A stretch of 64,000 nucleotides of DNA from Deuterostichococcus epilithicus (taxonomy: Eukaryota > Chlorophyta > Trebouxiophyceae > Prasiolales > Stichococcaceae). Made by a program: the position numbers and the translations under genes. The notes below the pieces were generated by a model. The model was not told the origin of the DNA. It did no database searches and saw only the letters and a list, made by a program, of their open reading frames with translations. Position 1 is the stretch's first letter, and every line of letters starts with the position of its first letter. Where the stretch lies: assembly GCA_033439295.1 (NCBI GenBank), contig JAVTLE010000013.1:1736001-1800000 (forward strand). Reading direction: 5' to 3'. This document shows positions 22,088-40,478 of the stretch, piece by piece.

Positions 22088-25000
22088 TCACAGCAGCAGT
22101 CTCAACACGTGCGACGCCAGCACGAAACCGGCCAGGCTGGTTGCAACCCGCGTGGCCCAGGCGCGCACCGTGGACCGCGCCGATGGGTCGCAGCCGGGCA
22201 TCACCAGGGGCCCCGCCTCCCAGCGCCTCATGTCCACCGCCGCCGCCAGCGCCGCTCCGCCATCAAGAGCAGCCACCGGCAGCATGTTCAGCAGCGCCAG
22301 CGCCGCAGAAACAGCAAAGGTATAGGCGCACAGCCGCTCCAGGGCCGCTGGCAGCCACAGCGGCGGCAGCCGCCCGCGCGGCCTGTAGCTGCTCGCCTCG
22401 AAAGCCGATAGCGCCTCCGCCGACACCGCCACCCACACCAGGAAGGGCGCCTGCTCCTCTTCCTGCGCCTGCTGCCCTTGCCGCTGCTGCCCTTGTCGCT
22501 GCTGCACTGCCTGCGCGGCAGAGCTGTCCCGGGCTGCGTCGGCTGACGACGCTGCATCACTAACAGCCCCCAGGCCGTCCTCCGCCGCCTTGCCATGCGT
22601 GTCGACGACCCACGGCTTCAGCTGGCCGCTGAGGTCTCCCCGCCATGCACCTCCTAGGTGGCGCTCCGCCTTCTGCCCCTCCTGTTGCCAATGATTTTCG
22701 TTGGCGACCTTCCGCCATCTGGCACCCCGCTGCATGTTGAAGGAGTGCAGAGAGTTTCGCAGCATCTTTGTTAGGCTGGTGGATAACGAAGTAGGCGCAT
22801 CTGGGTCCGAGACCACATTTTTGCTCCGTACACGCTGCCAAATCGTTTCCTCTCACTCACCTCCGTAGCCTGCTGCATAGCTCCACTAGCCTGCTGCTGC
22901 TGCTGCTGCCGCCGCCTTCGCTGGTGCGCCTTTCGGAGGTGCTCCGGCCCGCTGTGCCCCTGGAGCTGCCGCCTGCGAGTTGCCTCGCTGCCCGGCGGCG
23001 CCTGTGCTGTGGCGGCGGCATGCCACGGCCCAGGCTGGTATGCGACCTTGAACATGTGCGCGCCATAGTGCAACAGCGGAGCCAAACACTTCGTCCCCTG
23101 CATGAGCCAGTGCAGAAAAAGCTGGACAGCCATTCAACGAAGCAGAAAGCTGCTGTCACAGGCGACCCGTTGCTGGCCCTGGTGCAGGATTGGGAGCGAG
23201 GACAGACCTCGCCCAGTGTCCTTGATCTGACGGCCTCGAATGTACAGTGCCAGACACTCATCGCCGCACCGCTGGGCAGGCGTCGCCATCATGCGAGCCG
23301 CATGGCATCCCAGCGGCCACGAGCCGCGCGCGCAGGCACACGCCCGTGACGTGGCCGCTCGCAGCGTCCGGCGCAGCGCGCAGGACATGCCGCTCGACGT
23401 CCGCGTCTGCCGTCAGCAGCTCCATGGCGCCCTGGGGTGAGGGAAAGCTATACCGGCATCACGCTCTGGCATCCGGATCTGATAGCGACTGCAACCGCGT
23501 CTGTGCCGCAACCTCTGCCTGCTGCAGCTGCGCTGCAGCCCCACGAACGCTCGTCAAACATGCGGGTCGACGTCGTCAGCTGCTCGTGTCCCCCGACACC
23601 AGCGCAGCAGTTGCCACCTGCAGGCCGGCGGCGCGCAGGTCGTGCTGCACGCTGGCGAAGCACAGCTCGTTCGCCTCGCATGCGCTGCCGTGCGCCCGCC
23701 GCATGTCCAGCAGGCACGCCGCCGCCTCGCCCGTGCTGTCGTCCGTCACGCAGTAGCCCCGCTGCGGCGCCGCGACCTGCCGCACGCCGGGCGGCACCGC
23801 TGCCGCGCTCGGCAGCAGTTCGTTCGGGAGCAGCTGGACGTCTGCGTCGAGGGCGGCCGCCTCTGCGCCGGCGGCGCTCATCAGGCGGTCGCCTGTCAGC
23901 GCGGGCGCCGAGTCGTGTCGCGGCGCCGGCTGCGGCGCCAGTGGTTGCTGCTCCGCGTCCTGTGCCGCGCAGCAGGCATGGACACGATTTGGTACCGACC
24001 AGGCGGCTAAACAGGCAGCAGTGCCGCGGTCAGAAGGTTGCACGGTGCGCAGGCAGGAACACCACGGCGGCTTTCAGATGCAGAGGTGCAGAGCACCAGG
24101 CAGGTAGCATGTTGCAACGTCCGTTATCCTTCACCTGCGAATAGATGCACGCCCGAAGGGAGTCGGCGCCGTGCACAGCGCAGCCGTTGATGCTCGTGAT
24201 GGTGTCGCCTGGCTGCAGGAAGTCTCGCAGCGCTGAGTGCTGCGGCATCGACCTGAGGGCATGCAGACATCACGTCCTGTGCCGGATGATGCTTTGCCGT
24301 CGACTAGCAGACAGGTTGCTGGCACTCATCGGAGATGTGTGCTGTGCAAGAACAAACCGCCACACTTTTATTTTGCATCTCAATCATGCACCGTTGCGCA
24401 CCAGATGACGGCTCCTTGGCCCGAAGAGTACAGCGGAAGCAGCAGCGCCGGCAGCAGCAGCGACAGCAGCCAGCACACGAAGCACAGCATGCCGTTCAGC
24501 CATACGCCCGCGCACACGATCTGCAATCGACAGCGCAGCAGCGGTGTCAGCTCTGCACACGAGCTTGCGCAGGAATCACCCTACAGCCGTTGTCTTCAGG
24601 GAAGCGAAGGGCGGAGGGCGAAGGTGGTCAAACCGGCCAGGAAGCTCGCCCCAAAGCCAGAGTGGGAAGGACAGCAGCGGTGGCCGGACCAGCCGATGCC
24701 GTGAAGATGTGGCCGCACCCGCAACACCCGCCAGGGCGTGAGAGCCGCCAGCCCCTCCGAGTCCATGCTGACATATGCGCCCGGAACGCCCAGCGCCAGA
24801 AAAAAGGCGATGTGGTGCAACGTCACTCCCTCCGACGCCGCTGCCAGCGCATGGCCAGACTGCACATCAAGCATTAAACCCCAATTGGTCGCCTGAGCGC
24901 GAGGCGGAGTGGTAACATCATCTTGTGCGGCCCTGCTGCTGACCGCCTTGCCCACAACGTCATTCAGGGACCTCTGCGGCAAGACAATCATGTGCAGCCT

Positions 25001-25734
25001 CACCTCGTGCACAGAGAGCGAGACCGCTGCAGCGATCCAGAGGTAGGCGGCGTGTGCCATCGGAATCGTCAGCCCGGGCACTGCGATTGCCAGGTGGGGA
25101 GCGCCCTGAGCGGCTGCGAGCGCCGCGACTCCCCCAGAGTCAGACTCATCGGCGACAAGGGCCGCCAGCATCTGCATCGCGGCAGGCCATCGATTGCCAG
25201 AGGTTTGACGTCCTGTGATTCCATGGCCCACATGCTCTTCTTCTCCATTTCCCCGACCCTCCGACCCCCGTCAGCCATACGGGACTGTGTCCGTTCAGTG
25301 CAGGCTGCCGCATCAGATGGTCCTAAGCTGAGAGGAAGATATGCCACCTTCAAGCCGAGGACGAGCGCAGCCCACGCTTCCCGCACGAGCATGCACAGCG
25401 CCGCAACCGCCAGCGCCGCCGCCACGGGCGGCGCCAGGTTGAAGAACGCCTGGAGCGGCCGTTTGTGCGTCCGTCCAAGCCTCACAAAGTGCCTGCAATC
25501 GGTGTCGTGGCCCTTTGCAAGGTGCCGCAGTAGTGACGGATGCGCAAGGAAGCACAGCTGACGCGATGCCGAATACAAGTCTCACTTGTTGAGGAACGAG
25601 GTCTGAACCGACAGGATGCTGCACCGGCTGAAGGACACATCCGCCCAGCCCAGGCGCCTGCTGGCAGACACCGCTGCCACTCCCAACACTGCAAATGCAC
25701 ACGCCGCCAGCCCCAGCGCTACGAGTGCGTGCAT
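22088..25734 (-). CDS. S2P: Site-2 protease (S2P/MBTPS2-like intramembrane zinc metalloprotease, M50)
   Basis: Intramembrane protease that releases membrane-anchored transcription factors. Secure exons, leftward: 25586-25734, 25348-25492, 25004-25105, 24719-24859, 24402-24520, 24135-24252, 23618-23959, 23270-23431; the last exon(s) end at 22088 and their start is unresolved. Features in order: an N-terminal membrane segment (MHALVALGLAACAFAVLG); NLAPPVAAALAVAALC; the zinc motif HESGHALAA, assembled across the exon 3/4 junction; VCAGVWLN with a strongly hydrophobic helix; a PDZ-like segment (LRDFLQPGDTITSINGCAV); a Cys-rich luminal part (GYCVTDDSTG, GSACEANELCF); and the third zinc ligand block LLNMLPVAALDGG. 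The C-terminal part also has a Gln-rich insert. It is divergent from the papain-family gene, 341 bp away. Confidence 0.88.
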
Positions 25735-26075
25735 CTCCGCGACTACATTGTCATGCTACATCATTGCAGGGACCAGCGGGGAGCGATTTTGTTGATTGTT
25801 GATGCCTGCGCGCCGCTAGGACATCTTCAGTGAGCCAACCCACGCCATCGATGACGCTGCGTCAATGACTGTACGCAGGATTGGAAGCAAAGCACCAAAG
25901 GCGCAGCATCTTGTTCATCACGGAAATGTGTTTTCTGCGGCGGTGTACCGGCAGGAGCTGTCGCAGATTAGCACATCATTCATGACAGGTTCGCACTTCT
26001 TCAGTCGGCGTCGTTGCGCGATACTTTCTCAATTTGCATGTAATCACAAAAAGTTTCATACTGAATATTGTAGAC
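25735..26075. other. Divergent intergenic region, S2P / papain-family protease
   Basis: 341 bp between divergent starts; presumably both promoters. Confidence 0.5.
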
Positions 26076-30828
<4,753 letters not shown>

Positions 30829-31373
30829 CTTATTCATTCCTTGTCAGTTGAGCGCTGGGGTACATGCCTTGGCCGCAGGCAGTCGCCCATTCAGAGCAGC
30901 TGGGCAACCTCTGCTGCACCTGGGGACAATTTTGGGTGACCATGCACATGCAGACATTCGCCTCGTGACCGTACGTTGGGATTTACAGCGTGAATCCGCA
31001 GCATCGTATAGCTGCCGTCTTCCGACGGCTTGGCATTTCGAGCAAAACTGCAGACATTTCCTGGAGTGCTGGGCGGACGTTTCCGGAGTGCTGGGCTCAC
31101 TGAAGACCCTCTGAATGAACTCAAGACGAACACCATGGAACCAGAGAACTTTCAGTCTCAATTTGCTCCACTTGGCATGTCCAAGGGTGGGTGCGTGTGG
31201 CACCAAGTACATCAGCAGCCGGCGTGGGATACATTTTGACAACATTTCAGGTTTCGCAGCTCAACGCACTGCACTAACGTTCCGGCACAGTCAACCAATT
31301 GCAATCTGCCTCTTGATCAGGACAACGCAGCAGCGGAGGCAGACTCGCCCAAAACGTCTGGCGATTGGCAGTG
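30829..31373. other. Intergenic region upstream of the DUF4602 gene
   Basis: No secure exon. An ATG at 31135 opens a short frame (MEPENFQSQF) with a GT donor after about 18 codons, in phase with the next exon, so a longer 5' gene model is possible. Confidence 0.4.
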
Positions 31374-32900
31374 ATGGCCGCCGCCAACATGCTGGAGCTT
31401 GCGGCTCGAAGGCTCGCAGCTCTCGGTGCGTATGTGCGCACGCTTGGTGTTGAAGTCCTGCACGCCGATCAGACGATCCTCCTTTTGATTTCTGACTCGT
31501 TTGCAGGCGACAAGTTCCTGAATGCATTTGACGACACTGACAGCGACCACGACGGAGGGTTCACTGCGACGCGCAGACGGCACGCAGCAGCTTCCTCCAG
31601 GCAGCTTGACGGCGGCGAGGTGAGGCGTTTGCAGTCAGGGGCACCGCATTGTGGCCCCATCATGCCACTGGCGCGGACATTTCACCGACCTGAACCTCCA
31701 TCGCATGCAGACGAGCTCCTCCACGAATGTCGGTTCCGATAGCAGCGGGAGCGAAACTTCGACCAGCAGAGAGGACGACGGAGCAGGAGCAGTACCAGTT
31801 TTCGAGTTTGACAGCAAGGCGGTTCGCCTGCAGGTCCGAAGCCGCGTGATCTCTTCTTGCTATGCAACGTGTCGCTGGCATGCTGGCAACTCAAATTGTG
31901 TTACTCTCATGCCCAGGCAAGTAACAGAAACGGCAGCGCAGCCACCGGCAGCAGCAAGCCTGTGTCAGCCGGCAAAGGCGCCAGAAGCAGAGGTAAAAGG
32001 GCATCCGCTGCCGAGACTGCAGACACCAGTCAAGATCTGTCTACCTGGACTGGCAGCCGCTCGGAGCTGCAGAGCTTGCAACGGCAGGTCCAAACATACG
32101 GTGCGCTGGTCGTCAGCTGCACGCCTCACCTAGGCCATGGCTGCTGTTAATTGCGCTTCAAGCGCACACGCAAGCGCACGCGCAAGCGCACGCGCAAGCG
32201 CACGCGCAAGCGCAAGGCATGTTACCCTGGCTGGCTATACAGCTGATGATCGAATCTTCTGCCTGGAAACCACGCCCTTGACTGCTGCCTGCAACTGCAC
32301 GAAGGTGCTGCTGCGCTGGACAAGAAGAGCAAGAAGCAGTTCGAGGCAACAGAGCTGGCAAAGCTAGGGGCGCGGGCGGACAGGGCACAGCGGATGCCCG
32401 CGTCCGTCGGCAAAGGTGGGTCCTTCCCCCCCGGTGCATGTCATGCATCACATGCGGAAGTGTAGGGACTGCTCGTCTTAACTGCTGTGCAAATCGTTGT
32501 CAACCCATGCCATGCCATGCCACCGCCCACGCCATGCCACCGCCTGCCCTGGACGCCTCGAGTCTCCGCTGTCGATCCGAGTCTCCTCGAGTCACTTAAT
32601 TCTGTTGCTGTGATGAGGACACGCTGAAGGAGTGTCAATGCAGGCCTCAAACGGAAACACAACGAGCGCGCGGAGCGGGCTCAGGAGGAGGCCATCGAGG
32701 CCGGGCACACCTCTCGGCAGGCGATCGCCAAGCTGCGGCGCGCCGCCAAGGCCACTGCCCACAAGCCGACGCCCGGGCTCCTGGAGGATGGCGGCGCCTT
32801 CCGTGGCGGCGTGCTGCGAGTCATTGGCGGCAAGCCCGGCAGTGGCGGCGGCAAGCCCCCATCCAATAAGCGTAACAAACGGCAGAAGGGCTCGAGATGA
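31374..32900 (+). CDS. DUF4602 / C1orf131-like protein, probable nucleolar ribosome-assembly factor
   Basis: Exons 31374-31425, 31507-31619, 31711-31833, 31917-32100, 32305-32415, 32644-32900; phases agree, 279 aa from MAAANMLELAARRL. The N-terminal part is acidic and Ser-rich (FLNAFDDTDSDHDGG, SDSSGSETSTSREDD). The conserved domain is in exons 5-6: KKSKKQFEATELAKLGARAD, RMPASVGKGLKRKHNERAER and AQEEAIEAGH, which fits the DUF4602 pattern of human C1orf131 and yeast Faf1, factors of the small-subunit processome. The C-terminus is very basic (KPPSNKRNKRQKGSR), a likely nucleolar signal. The acceptor of exon 5 is CACGAAG, atypical but phase-consistent. An in-phase upstream exon starting at 31135 is possible. 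Confidence 0.68.
32160..32216. repeat. 12-bp tandem repeat (caagcgcacgcg), about 4-5 copies
   Basis: Alternating CGCA/CAAG tract in intron 4 of the DUF4602 gene, with alternating purine-pyrimidine character. Confidence 0.85.
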
Positions 32901-33514
32901 GCGGCGATGCGCTCTTGGCTGCACAGCTCGCGGCGAGCCGCTGCGGAACAGTGGGTTCTTCTGGTTGCTCAGGTAGCCATGCGAACGCATGCCAGCCAAG
33001 CTGCGTGCTGCCAGCGTGCGGCAGTAGGTACGTGGCGAGCATGCCATGCCTGCTTGCCATGCCCAGGCGGTGCTCATCATGGTGTTCATGGCCGCACTCA
33101 GTTGCCTCGCCGGCGTGTTCCTCTTGAGTTTGAATGTGCATTGTGCAGGGGCGCTTTGCTGGTCGGCATCTGCAGCGCCAGTGCAAGCTTAGATGCGGGG
33201 GACAGCTGTGGTCAAATAGCTCTGCAATTCAGCGATACAGACTCGACCAGCTACCTTTCGCCTCCCTTTCAGCACCGTTCGGCGCACCAATCAGTCCGAT
33301 GTCAGTCAAAACTCGCTCAGGGTTTAGGCGTGAAACGCGTGCAAACCAAAGAAGTATGACTCCGCCATTCAGTGAACGACCTTGTACGTCACTTACGCTT
33401 ATGAACCTCAATCTGGTTGTGTGCTTACGCGCACGCGGGAAGGGAGGGCAAGGGGCCGACGTCTCAAGGCAGCATCGTGCACAATCCTCTACTACATCAC
33501 ACTCAGTCGCGGCC
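32901..33514. other. Intergenic region, DUF4602 gene / RING E3
   Basis: 614 bp, no exon supported; would hold the 3' UTR of the left gene and the promoter of the right one. Confidence 0.5.
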
Positions 33515-35154
33515 ATGGAGGCCGTGCCGCGGACACGCCTGGGCAGGCCCATCGAGCGCGACCCACCAGCCGTTGCTCAGCCTTCAGAACAGCCGGAAGA
33601 GGTCAATTCAGCCTTTGAGTGCAACATCTGCTATGAGCTGGCTCAGGAGCCCGTGGTGACTTTGTGCGGGCACCTCTACTGCTGGCCATGCATATACAGG
33701 TGGGCCGTAGCACTGTACATATCACCCGCACTTGGATATCGTTGAGTCATAGTGGGAGAAGTATGGTCAAGTGCAGCACCACCTGACTTGCACCTGCCCA
33801 TACATGGACCGGCTTTCCTTGCACCATCGTGCCGCCTCTTGGCTCTTTGAGTTACGTGACCGAATCAACGGTCTGGTCTGCTGCACAGGTGGATGCAGGT
33901 GCAGAGTCACTGCCGGGTGTGCCCGGTCTGTAAGGCGGGCATTGATGATGAAAAGGTCGGTCACACATCTCGCAAGTATGTGCAAGCTCGCATCAACGGC
34001 TTTGAGTGCGCCTGACCTACCTTAACGCGTCACCAGCACAGCCATCAGGGCCTGTGCTTGGCGAGCCGCAGTGTCAACCCCCTTGTCAGTGCGTTTGTGC
34101 AGAGCTGCATCCCCATCTACGGGCGCGGTGGCGATAACACGGACCCGCGCAAGCGGACAGCGGCGGCAGAACAGCTGGCAGACGCCAAGGATGTGGCGGA
34201 GGAGGCGGTGCCGCGGCGGCCCGCCGGCCATCGGCCTGCGCCCGTGCAGGTGGGGCGCCCTGTAAGCTCTGGAGCGCCTGCGACAGTTGTCTTTGGCATC
34301 AGCACTGCAGTCCTATGCAGACGGCTGAAGTGACGATCGCAAGCAGTCCTTAGTAGCTAGGAGCAGCAAAAGCGCAGCTGCGGACTGAGCGCAATGTCCC
34401 CTGCAATGTTGTGCTATGAGCAAACGAAACCCATCCGACACCTGTCTTACGAATTTCGCTCAGACGCCGACGCCGTGCTCTTTCGCGACCTGCAGCGGCA
34501 GTATGGGCAGGGTGGCAACATGAACATGCAGCCCGGACTGGGCATCTTCCCAACACTATTTGGCCTCCAACAGAACCCTGGTGCGCTGTGCTTTGCCCTC
34601 CTCAGGCTATCTGGGTAGGAAAGGTGTCGCAGGCAGCATCGGCTGCAATTGCATGTGTGTGTAGCTTTGCTTGGCGGTTGAGGACTGGCTCCCAGCAGAA
34701 GGTGATCTGTCTCGTCTGCAGGCCAGGGCGGCTACTCAGAGCCGCTGACCCCAGAGCAGCAGCATCAGGTGAGGCCTACACTTTGCATACCACTGGGCGA
34801 TTGCATGTCGCGCATGTTTCGTTCGCAGTTCGCATCGTGTTGCGCCACTGCTCAGGTCAAATGCATCATCAGATGCATTTCTGCTTGCAATGGTGAGCCA
34901 GAGCAAACTAATTGATGGTTGTCTGGTACAGGCATTCCTGTCACGGTGCGGACATGGACGGTTGCCGCCGTCAGATGCCCCCTGCTGCATGTCTGCTTGC
35001 TGGATGTGTCGACCTTTCAGCACGAATGGCTTCCATCCCTGTGTCGAATGCTCTGTTGCAGCTCGCGCACAACGGCTGATCAGCAATCTTTCCTTTGTAC
35101 AGGTTGCTGTTGATGCTCGGCAGCTTCGTCATCATGTGCCTGCTGCTCTTTTGA
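33515..35154 (+). CDS. RMA/RNF5-RNF185-type RING E3 ubiquitin ligase, tail-anchored
   Basis: ER-associated degradation ligase family. Exons 33515-33699, 33889-33955, 34103-34249, 34496-34580, 34722-34768, 34932-34945, 35103-35154; phases agree, 198 aa. The RING (about residues 35-80) has every C3HC4 ligand: [39 protein letters not shown]. The family-specific [17 protein letters not shown] follows. A linker with [12 protein letters not shown] leads to the C-terminal membrane anchor [16 protein letters not shown]. Exon 6 is only 14 nt and encodes AFLSR with its neighbour; joining it gives [13 protein letters not shown], which agrees with plant RMA tails. The anchor predicts ER membrane localisation facing the cytosol. 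Confidence 0.93.
34932..34945 (+). other. 14-nt micro-exon (exon 6) of the RING E3 gene
   Basis: The 14 bases gcattcctgtcacg lie between ACAG and GTGCGG. They restore phase between exon 5 (phase 0) and exon 7 (needs two incoming bases) and complete the conserved AFLSR before the membrane anchor. Confidence 0.8.
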
Positions 35155-35672
35155 GCATGTCTCTGGCACGAGCAGCTGTGGACGACCGTCGATGTAGCAG
35201 CACCAAGCCTGGCGGGAATGCACTTCCTGCGCAGCAGCTGCAGTCGCCTGCGGCTCACAACTAATGGGATAATGTGCCCCTCGGCTCAGCAACCCTTTCC
35301 TTCGTTGGCATTGGCAGCGGCGAATGCTCTCGCGCAGTGTTGATCTTCTCTGCTATAAGTAGGAATGTACCGAAACTAGTGATGTTCACTCGACTTCAGA
35401 CATTTGTTTCGAGCTGTGTACCTAGGTTATCGTCTGATCTCGAATGTTGGCTGTTGTCGAAACCTTACCTGCCCACGAAATGAGTTCAGGGCATTGCAGT
35501 CCGTCTGTAAACGCTTTCGAGGTGTCCTTGCTGATCTGGAAGGCGTAGGCTGTCTCAGTGGTAGAAAAGGTTCCCTCAGCTGTACCCGCGCTGAAGCAGT
35601 TCAGGTGCAGCAGGCCCATCCTGTCGGCAAGTGCACGCACAGCCAGTCTACCATGGGGTGGCGAGTCAGCTC
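35155..35672. other. Convergent 3' region, RING E3 / REV7
   Basis: 518 bp between facing stop codons. TGTAA occurs on the plus strand at about 35506. No exon supported. Confidence 0.5.
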
Positions 35673-36742
35673 TCAGAACAGCGAGCTGTCGATGGCCAGC
35701 TGCAGCTGCAGGGCTTGAGAAACGGACGTAGTTTTCACTGGCTGAAGCTCATGCGCTGCGGCAATGGCGTAGCCAGCGGCGTGGGCATCGCCTGCCGCCT
35801 CCTCGGCCCAAGTGTCCAGTGGCATGCCGGCCTCGTCATCCGAGCACGCAAGCACCGTGAAAGTGCAGCCTGCATGCATGCGGGATCCATCAGCCTGCAG
35901 CTCGAGGATGACGAAACCATTGTGCACACCTGTTGACACAAAACCATGTTGTCGCAGCCAGCATGACCGCACGCTGCGCCACGATGGCGGCAACACCCAG
36001 CTCACGACGCACCACACCCTACTCGCCTGCAGGGATCGGCTTCAGTATGGCCTTTGTGTACTGCAACTTGATCAGGATGGAGCGCAGCGCCGCCTCCAGC
36101 TCGATGGGACTCATCTGCCGCAGCTTGTCTGGATGCAGCAGCTGCAGCCAGACACGACCCTAAGTGAGGTTCGACGCGTCAAGATGGTGTTTTTCGCGTG
36201 ACTCTCTGACAGGCGTGCGAGCAGCATTCACGCAGCATGCCCGGGCGCATGGTGCTGCATGCCGGCTGGCAGGTTGTCACCTTGATGTCCAGCACATGCT
36301 TCTCTATGGCCTGCGACGACCCCTCGAGGATGACTATGATAACTTTCTTCACCGTCCCACGCTCCAAGCCGTCCTGTGCACGCAGTTGCAAGGGCAGCTC
36401 TCATTTTGCCGCTCTGCACGATGTGCACGCTCTGCTCCAGGGTATGCTGAGCAGCAAGCAGGCACACCTTCAGGCTGCGCGTCAGCTTCTGCACGTAGTC
36501 AACCACGCCAGGGTGGGACGACTTCCGGACGGCGATGGCGTACAGTCGGTGCCTCTGAAACAGGTCAGGATCGTACACCTGCATGCGCCATAGGCCTTGA
36601 GTGCAGGCTGCATTGTACTATGTCTGAGACAAGTCGTGGCCCAGGTATTACTGCACACCTCTCGCACGAAGAGGACCTGGTGCACCAGAGCCTCGACAAA
36701 CTCGGTGAGCACCGCGCCAAAGGGGGTGGTGTTTTCACCCAT
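35673..36742 (-). CDS. REV7: REV7 / MAD2L2 HORMA-domain protein
   Basis: Accessory subunit of translesion polymerase zeta and adaptor in repair. Exons, leftward: 36659-36742, 36468-36578, 36281-36373, 36027-36141, 35673-35869; phases agree, 199 aa, close to the human length. Family blocks: VLTEFVEALVHQVLFVRE, VYDPDLFQRHRLYAIAV, a VDYVQKLTRSLK helix, GTVKKVIIVILEGSSQAIEK, MSPIELEAALRSILIKL, and GCTFTVLACSD before the seatbelt region. The intron before GCTFTV starts with GC (CAG|GCGAGT, donor at 36026-36025); without it the frame ends in TAG two codons on. The gene lies 680 bp downstream of Rab18 on the same strand. Confidence 0.93.
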
Positions 36743-37421
36743 GCACAGTTACATGCCAGGTGAAGAAATCAGCATGACTGGCGACTGTGCTGGCTTTGAT
36801 GAGTTTACACGCCTACTTAGAGCCTTCGCAAGTGCTATGCGTGCAATCGGTACTGTGTGGGCCCGTGGGCCGAGCTTTTGTGTTTGAAATGTTCCGGCAG
36901 TCCAGGTACGGGCATAGGGTGCCTGGCCGGAAGCTGCAGGGAGGCCGGGTAGTTTGGCCAGCAGCTGTCGTGAAGCACAGCCCGCGAGAACTGTCGCATG
37001 AGAACCGTGCTTCCGAAATGAAAACCATCACATCGTCCCGTCACCAGCAATTCAAACATGTTGACGGTGCAGCGCATGCGGGACGCGCCTGCTTTACTCT
37101 AGTGTACAAGGCCGCCGCAAGGACCTGGTGATAAAGACCTTTAAAACCGACCATGAGTAGCTTGCCCCACTCCCGACCCCCAGCTCCGCACCCCTACCCT
37201 GGTGCTTAGCGCCACAGACCGGCAGGACATGCGCCCAACTGCGGTGCCACGCAGACGGTGTCCTGCTGCCATGAGCATGAAGCGCCAGGACGACGCCGCG
37301 GTGGAGCTCTGCCGCCCACCCTGCCGCAACGACGCACACACGCCGCCGCGGCCAACTCTCGTCGATGCGCCGGCGCCGCTCTGCTCGACTGCAAGGCCGT
37401 CTCTGCTGCAAACTGCCGCAG
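36743..37421. other. Intergenic region between Rab18 and REV7
   Basis: 679 bp, no exon supported. It would hold the 3' UTR of the Rab gene and the REV7 promoter. Confidence 0.5.
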
Positions 37422-39117
<1,696 letters not shown>

Positions 39118-39472
39118 ACTTGAGACCGGCGGCAAAGTGCTTTCGAGCCGTCTCAGTACGGCATTCCGGCAGAAGAATATGTTCGTTCAGGCTGCCGAAC
39201 ACCTACTCATACAGGATGTAGTAGAAGCAGCTCAACTGGCGCGCTGCTTCCATACCCGAGCTGGTATTCTACGCTTCTACCCCTTGCTGCACGTGCCCGC
39301 GCGCTTTCTCTGTCAGTCAAGCCTTCACAAATGGTGCAGATCACTCCTTGTTGTGCTTGTTTAAGCATCGTGCTGCCCCCATCTCTGCATACTGTGCTGA
39401 GAGGCTGACTGGTGTGTTCGCTGCGGGTTGTGTGTTTCAGTGTTGCTTGGGTTGGAGTGTTGCGTGCTTATT
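39118..39472. other. Rab18 upstream region
   Basis: 355 bp upstream of the Rab18 start; no exon supported. Confidence 0.5.
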
Positions 39473-40478
39473 TCAACTCGTCGGATCCGTCTGAGATGTC
39501 GATGGCACGTTAAGCTGCTGCGGTTTAGAACTACCTGAATTGATCTTCTCAGCATATAGGATGTCTGGAGGTACATTTCGGGCTCGAGGCGGCGGGGCCG
39601 CAATAATGCCGCAGCGCCACTGAGCAAAGAGTCGTCCTGCTGCAAATCGGACATCACGGCCGAGGGCAGCCCAAAATCTGGGTTCTGACACCGGCGTCAT
39701 TTAAGTCAGCCTCTACAGCAGCAAGCTCCGATTGGCGCCGCAGCGTGACAGATGACCAAGCCTCGCTCGTCGCACGGTCGCTGCTGTCGCCAGTCTCGGC
39801 GCCATAACTCGCCGCTTCCTCCTCGCTCTTCTCGCCGACCACGGCGCAGACGGAGCTGCCGCCGGCATCGCTGCGCAGCAGCACCGCTGCAAGATCCTAT
39901 TGGGCCTCGTCATTCGATGGCGATGGCGGGCAGACACATGATGAGGCCCGCATCGGCACCGTCCTCGTGGCGGTGGCAGCGGCATCGCCGGCGACGTCCC
40001 TGACTGCATTGTTGCCGAAAAGGTCAGTGGCGGAACCGGCAGCCAGCGAGGTGGCATCGCCGCTCAGCGAGTGGAACCAGTACACGACGCCCAGCGCCAG
40101 CCGCCAGCCCACCAGGGACCAGGGCATTGGTGGGGAGTCGCCGCAGTGGGTGGCGAATCTGAACACGTCATCGTCCGACGGCGCTGCGCCAGGCAGAACG
40201 GCTGAACGAAACACATCGCAGCAGTCCAGCGTCAATGTGCCCGCCTCCGTGGCCGCCAGTCGGAACAGCTCCAGCCACAGCCTCCAGGCTGAAACAAGTG
40301 CAGCTGCGACAATGGCCGGGCACAGCCGCCAGCCCGCTGTGGGCAGCCGCGCGTTGTCTGTGTTCAGTCGGCGCTCGGCGGCGAACAGCAGGCGCACCTC
40401 GGTAGTCAGCCAGCTGGGCGGTCGAGACAACGTCAGCAAATCATCAGCCAAGAGCTTGCGGCAAACTGCAGATGACCA
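39473..40478 (-). CDS. Unrecognised protein, multi-exon, partly hydrophobic
   Basis: I do not recognise this gene. Two phase-consistent 3' exons (39692-39886 and 39473-39639) encode an acidic stretch (GEKSEEEAASYGAETGDSS), then RRQSELAAVEADLNDA, FAQWRCGIIAAPPP, NVPPDILYAEKI and a Ser/Thr-rich end. An upstream open frame on the same strand (about 39935-40478) holds hydrophobic, Trp-rich segments (PAIVAAALVSAWRLWLELF, SLVGWRLALGVVYWF) that look like membrane helices. Joining it to the next exon needs a ~51-nt intron, and no start codon could be fixed. The opposite strand also has a long open frame here, but that frame is Ser/Ala low-complexity and shows no splice signals. Confidence 0.33.

Noticed and set aside
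22088-24144. Plus-strand open frames over the S2P gene
   Set aside because: They are Ala/Arg/Pro-rich shadows; the minus strand carries the zinc motifs and phased exons.
32160-32216. CRISPR-like or coding repeat
   Set aside because: Units are 12 bp with no spacers and lie in an intron. It is a simple tandem repeat.
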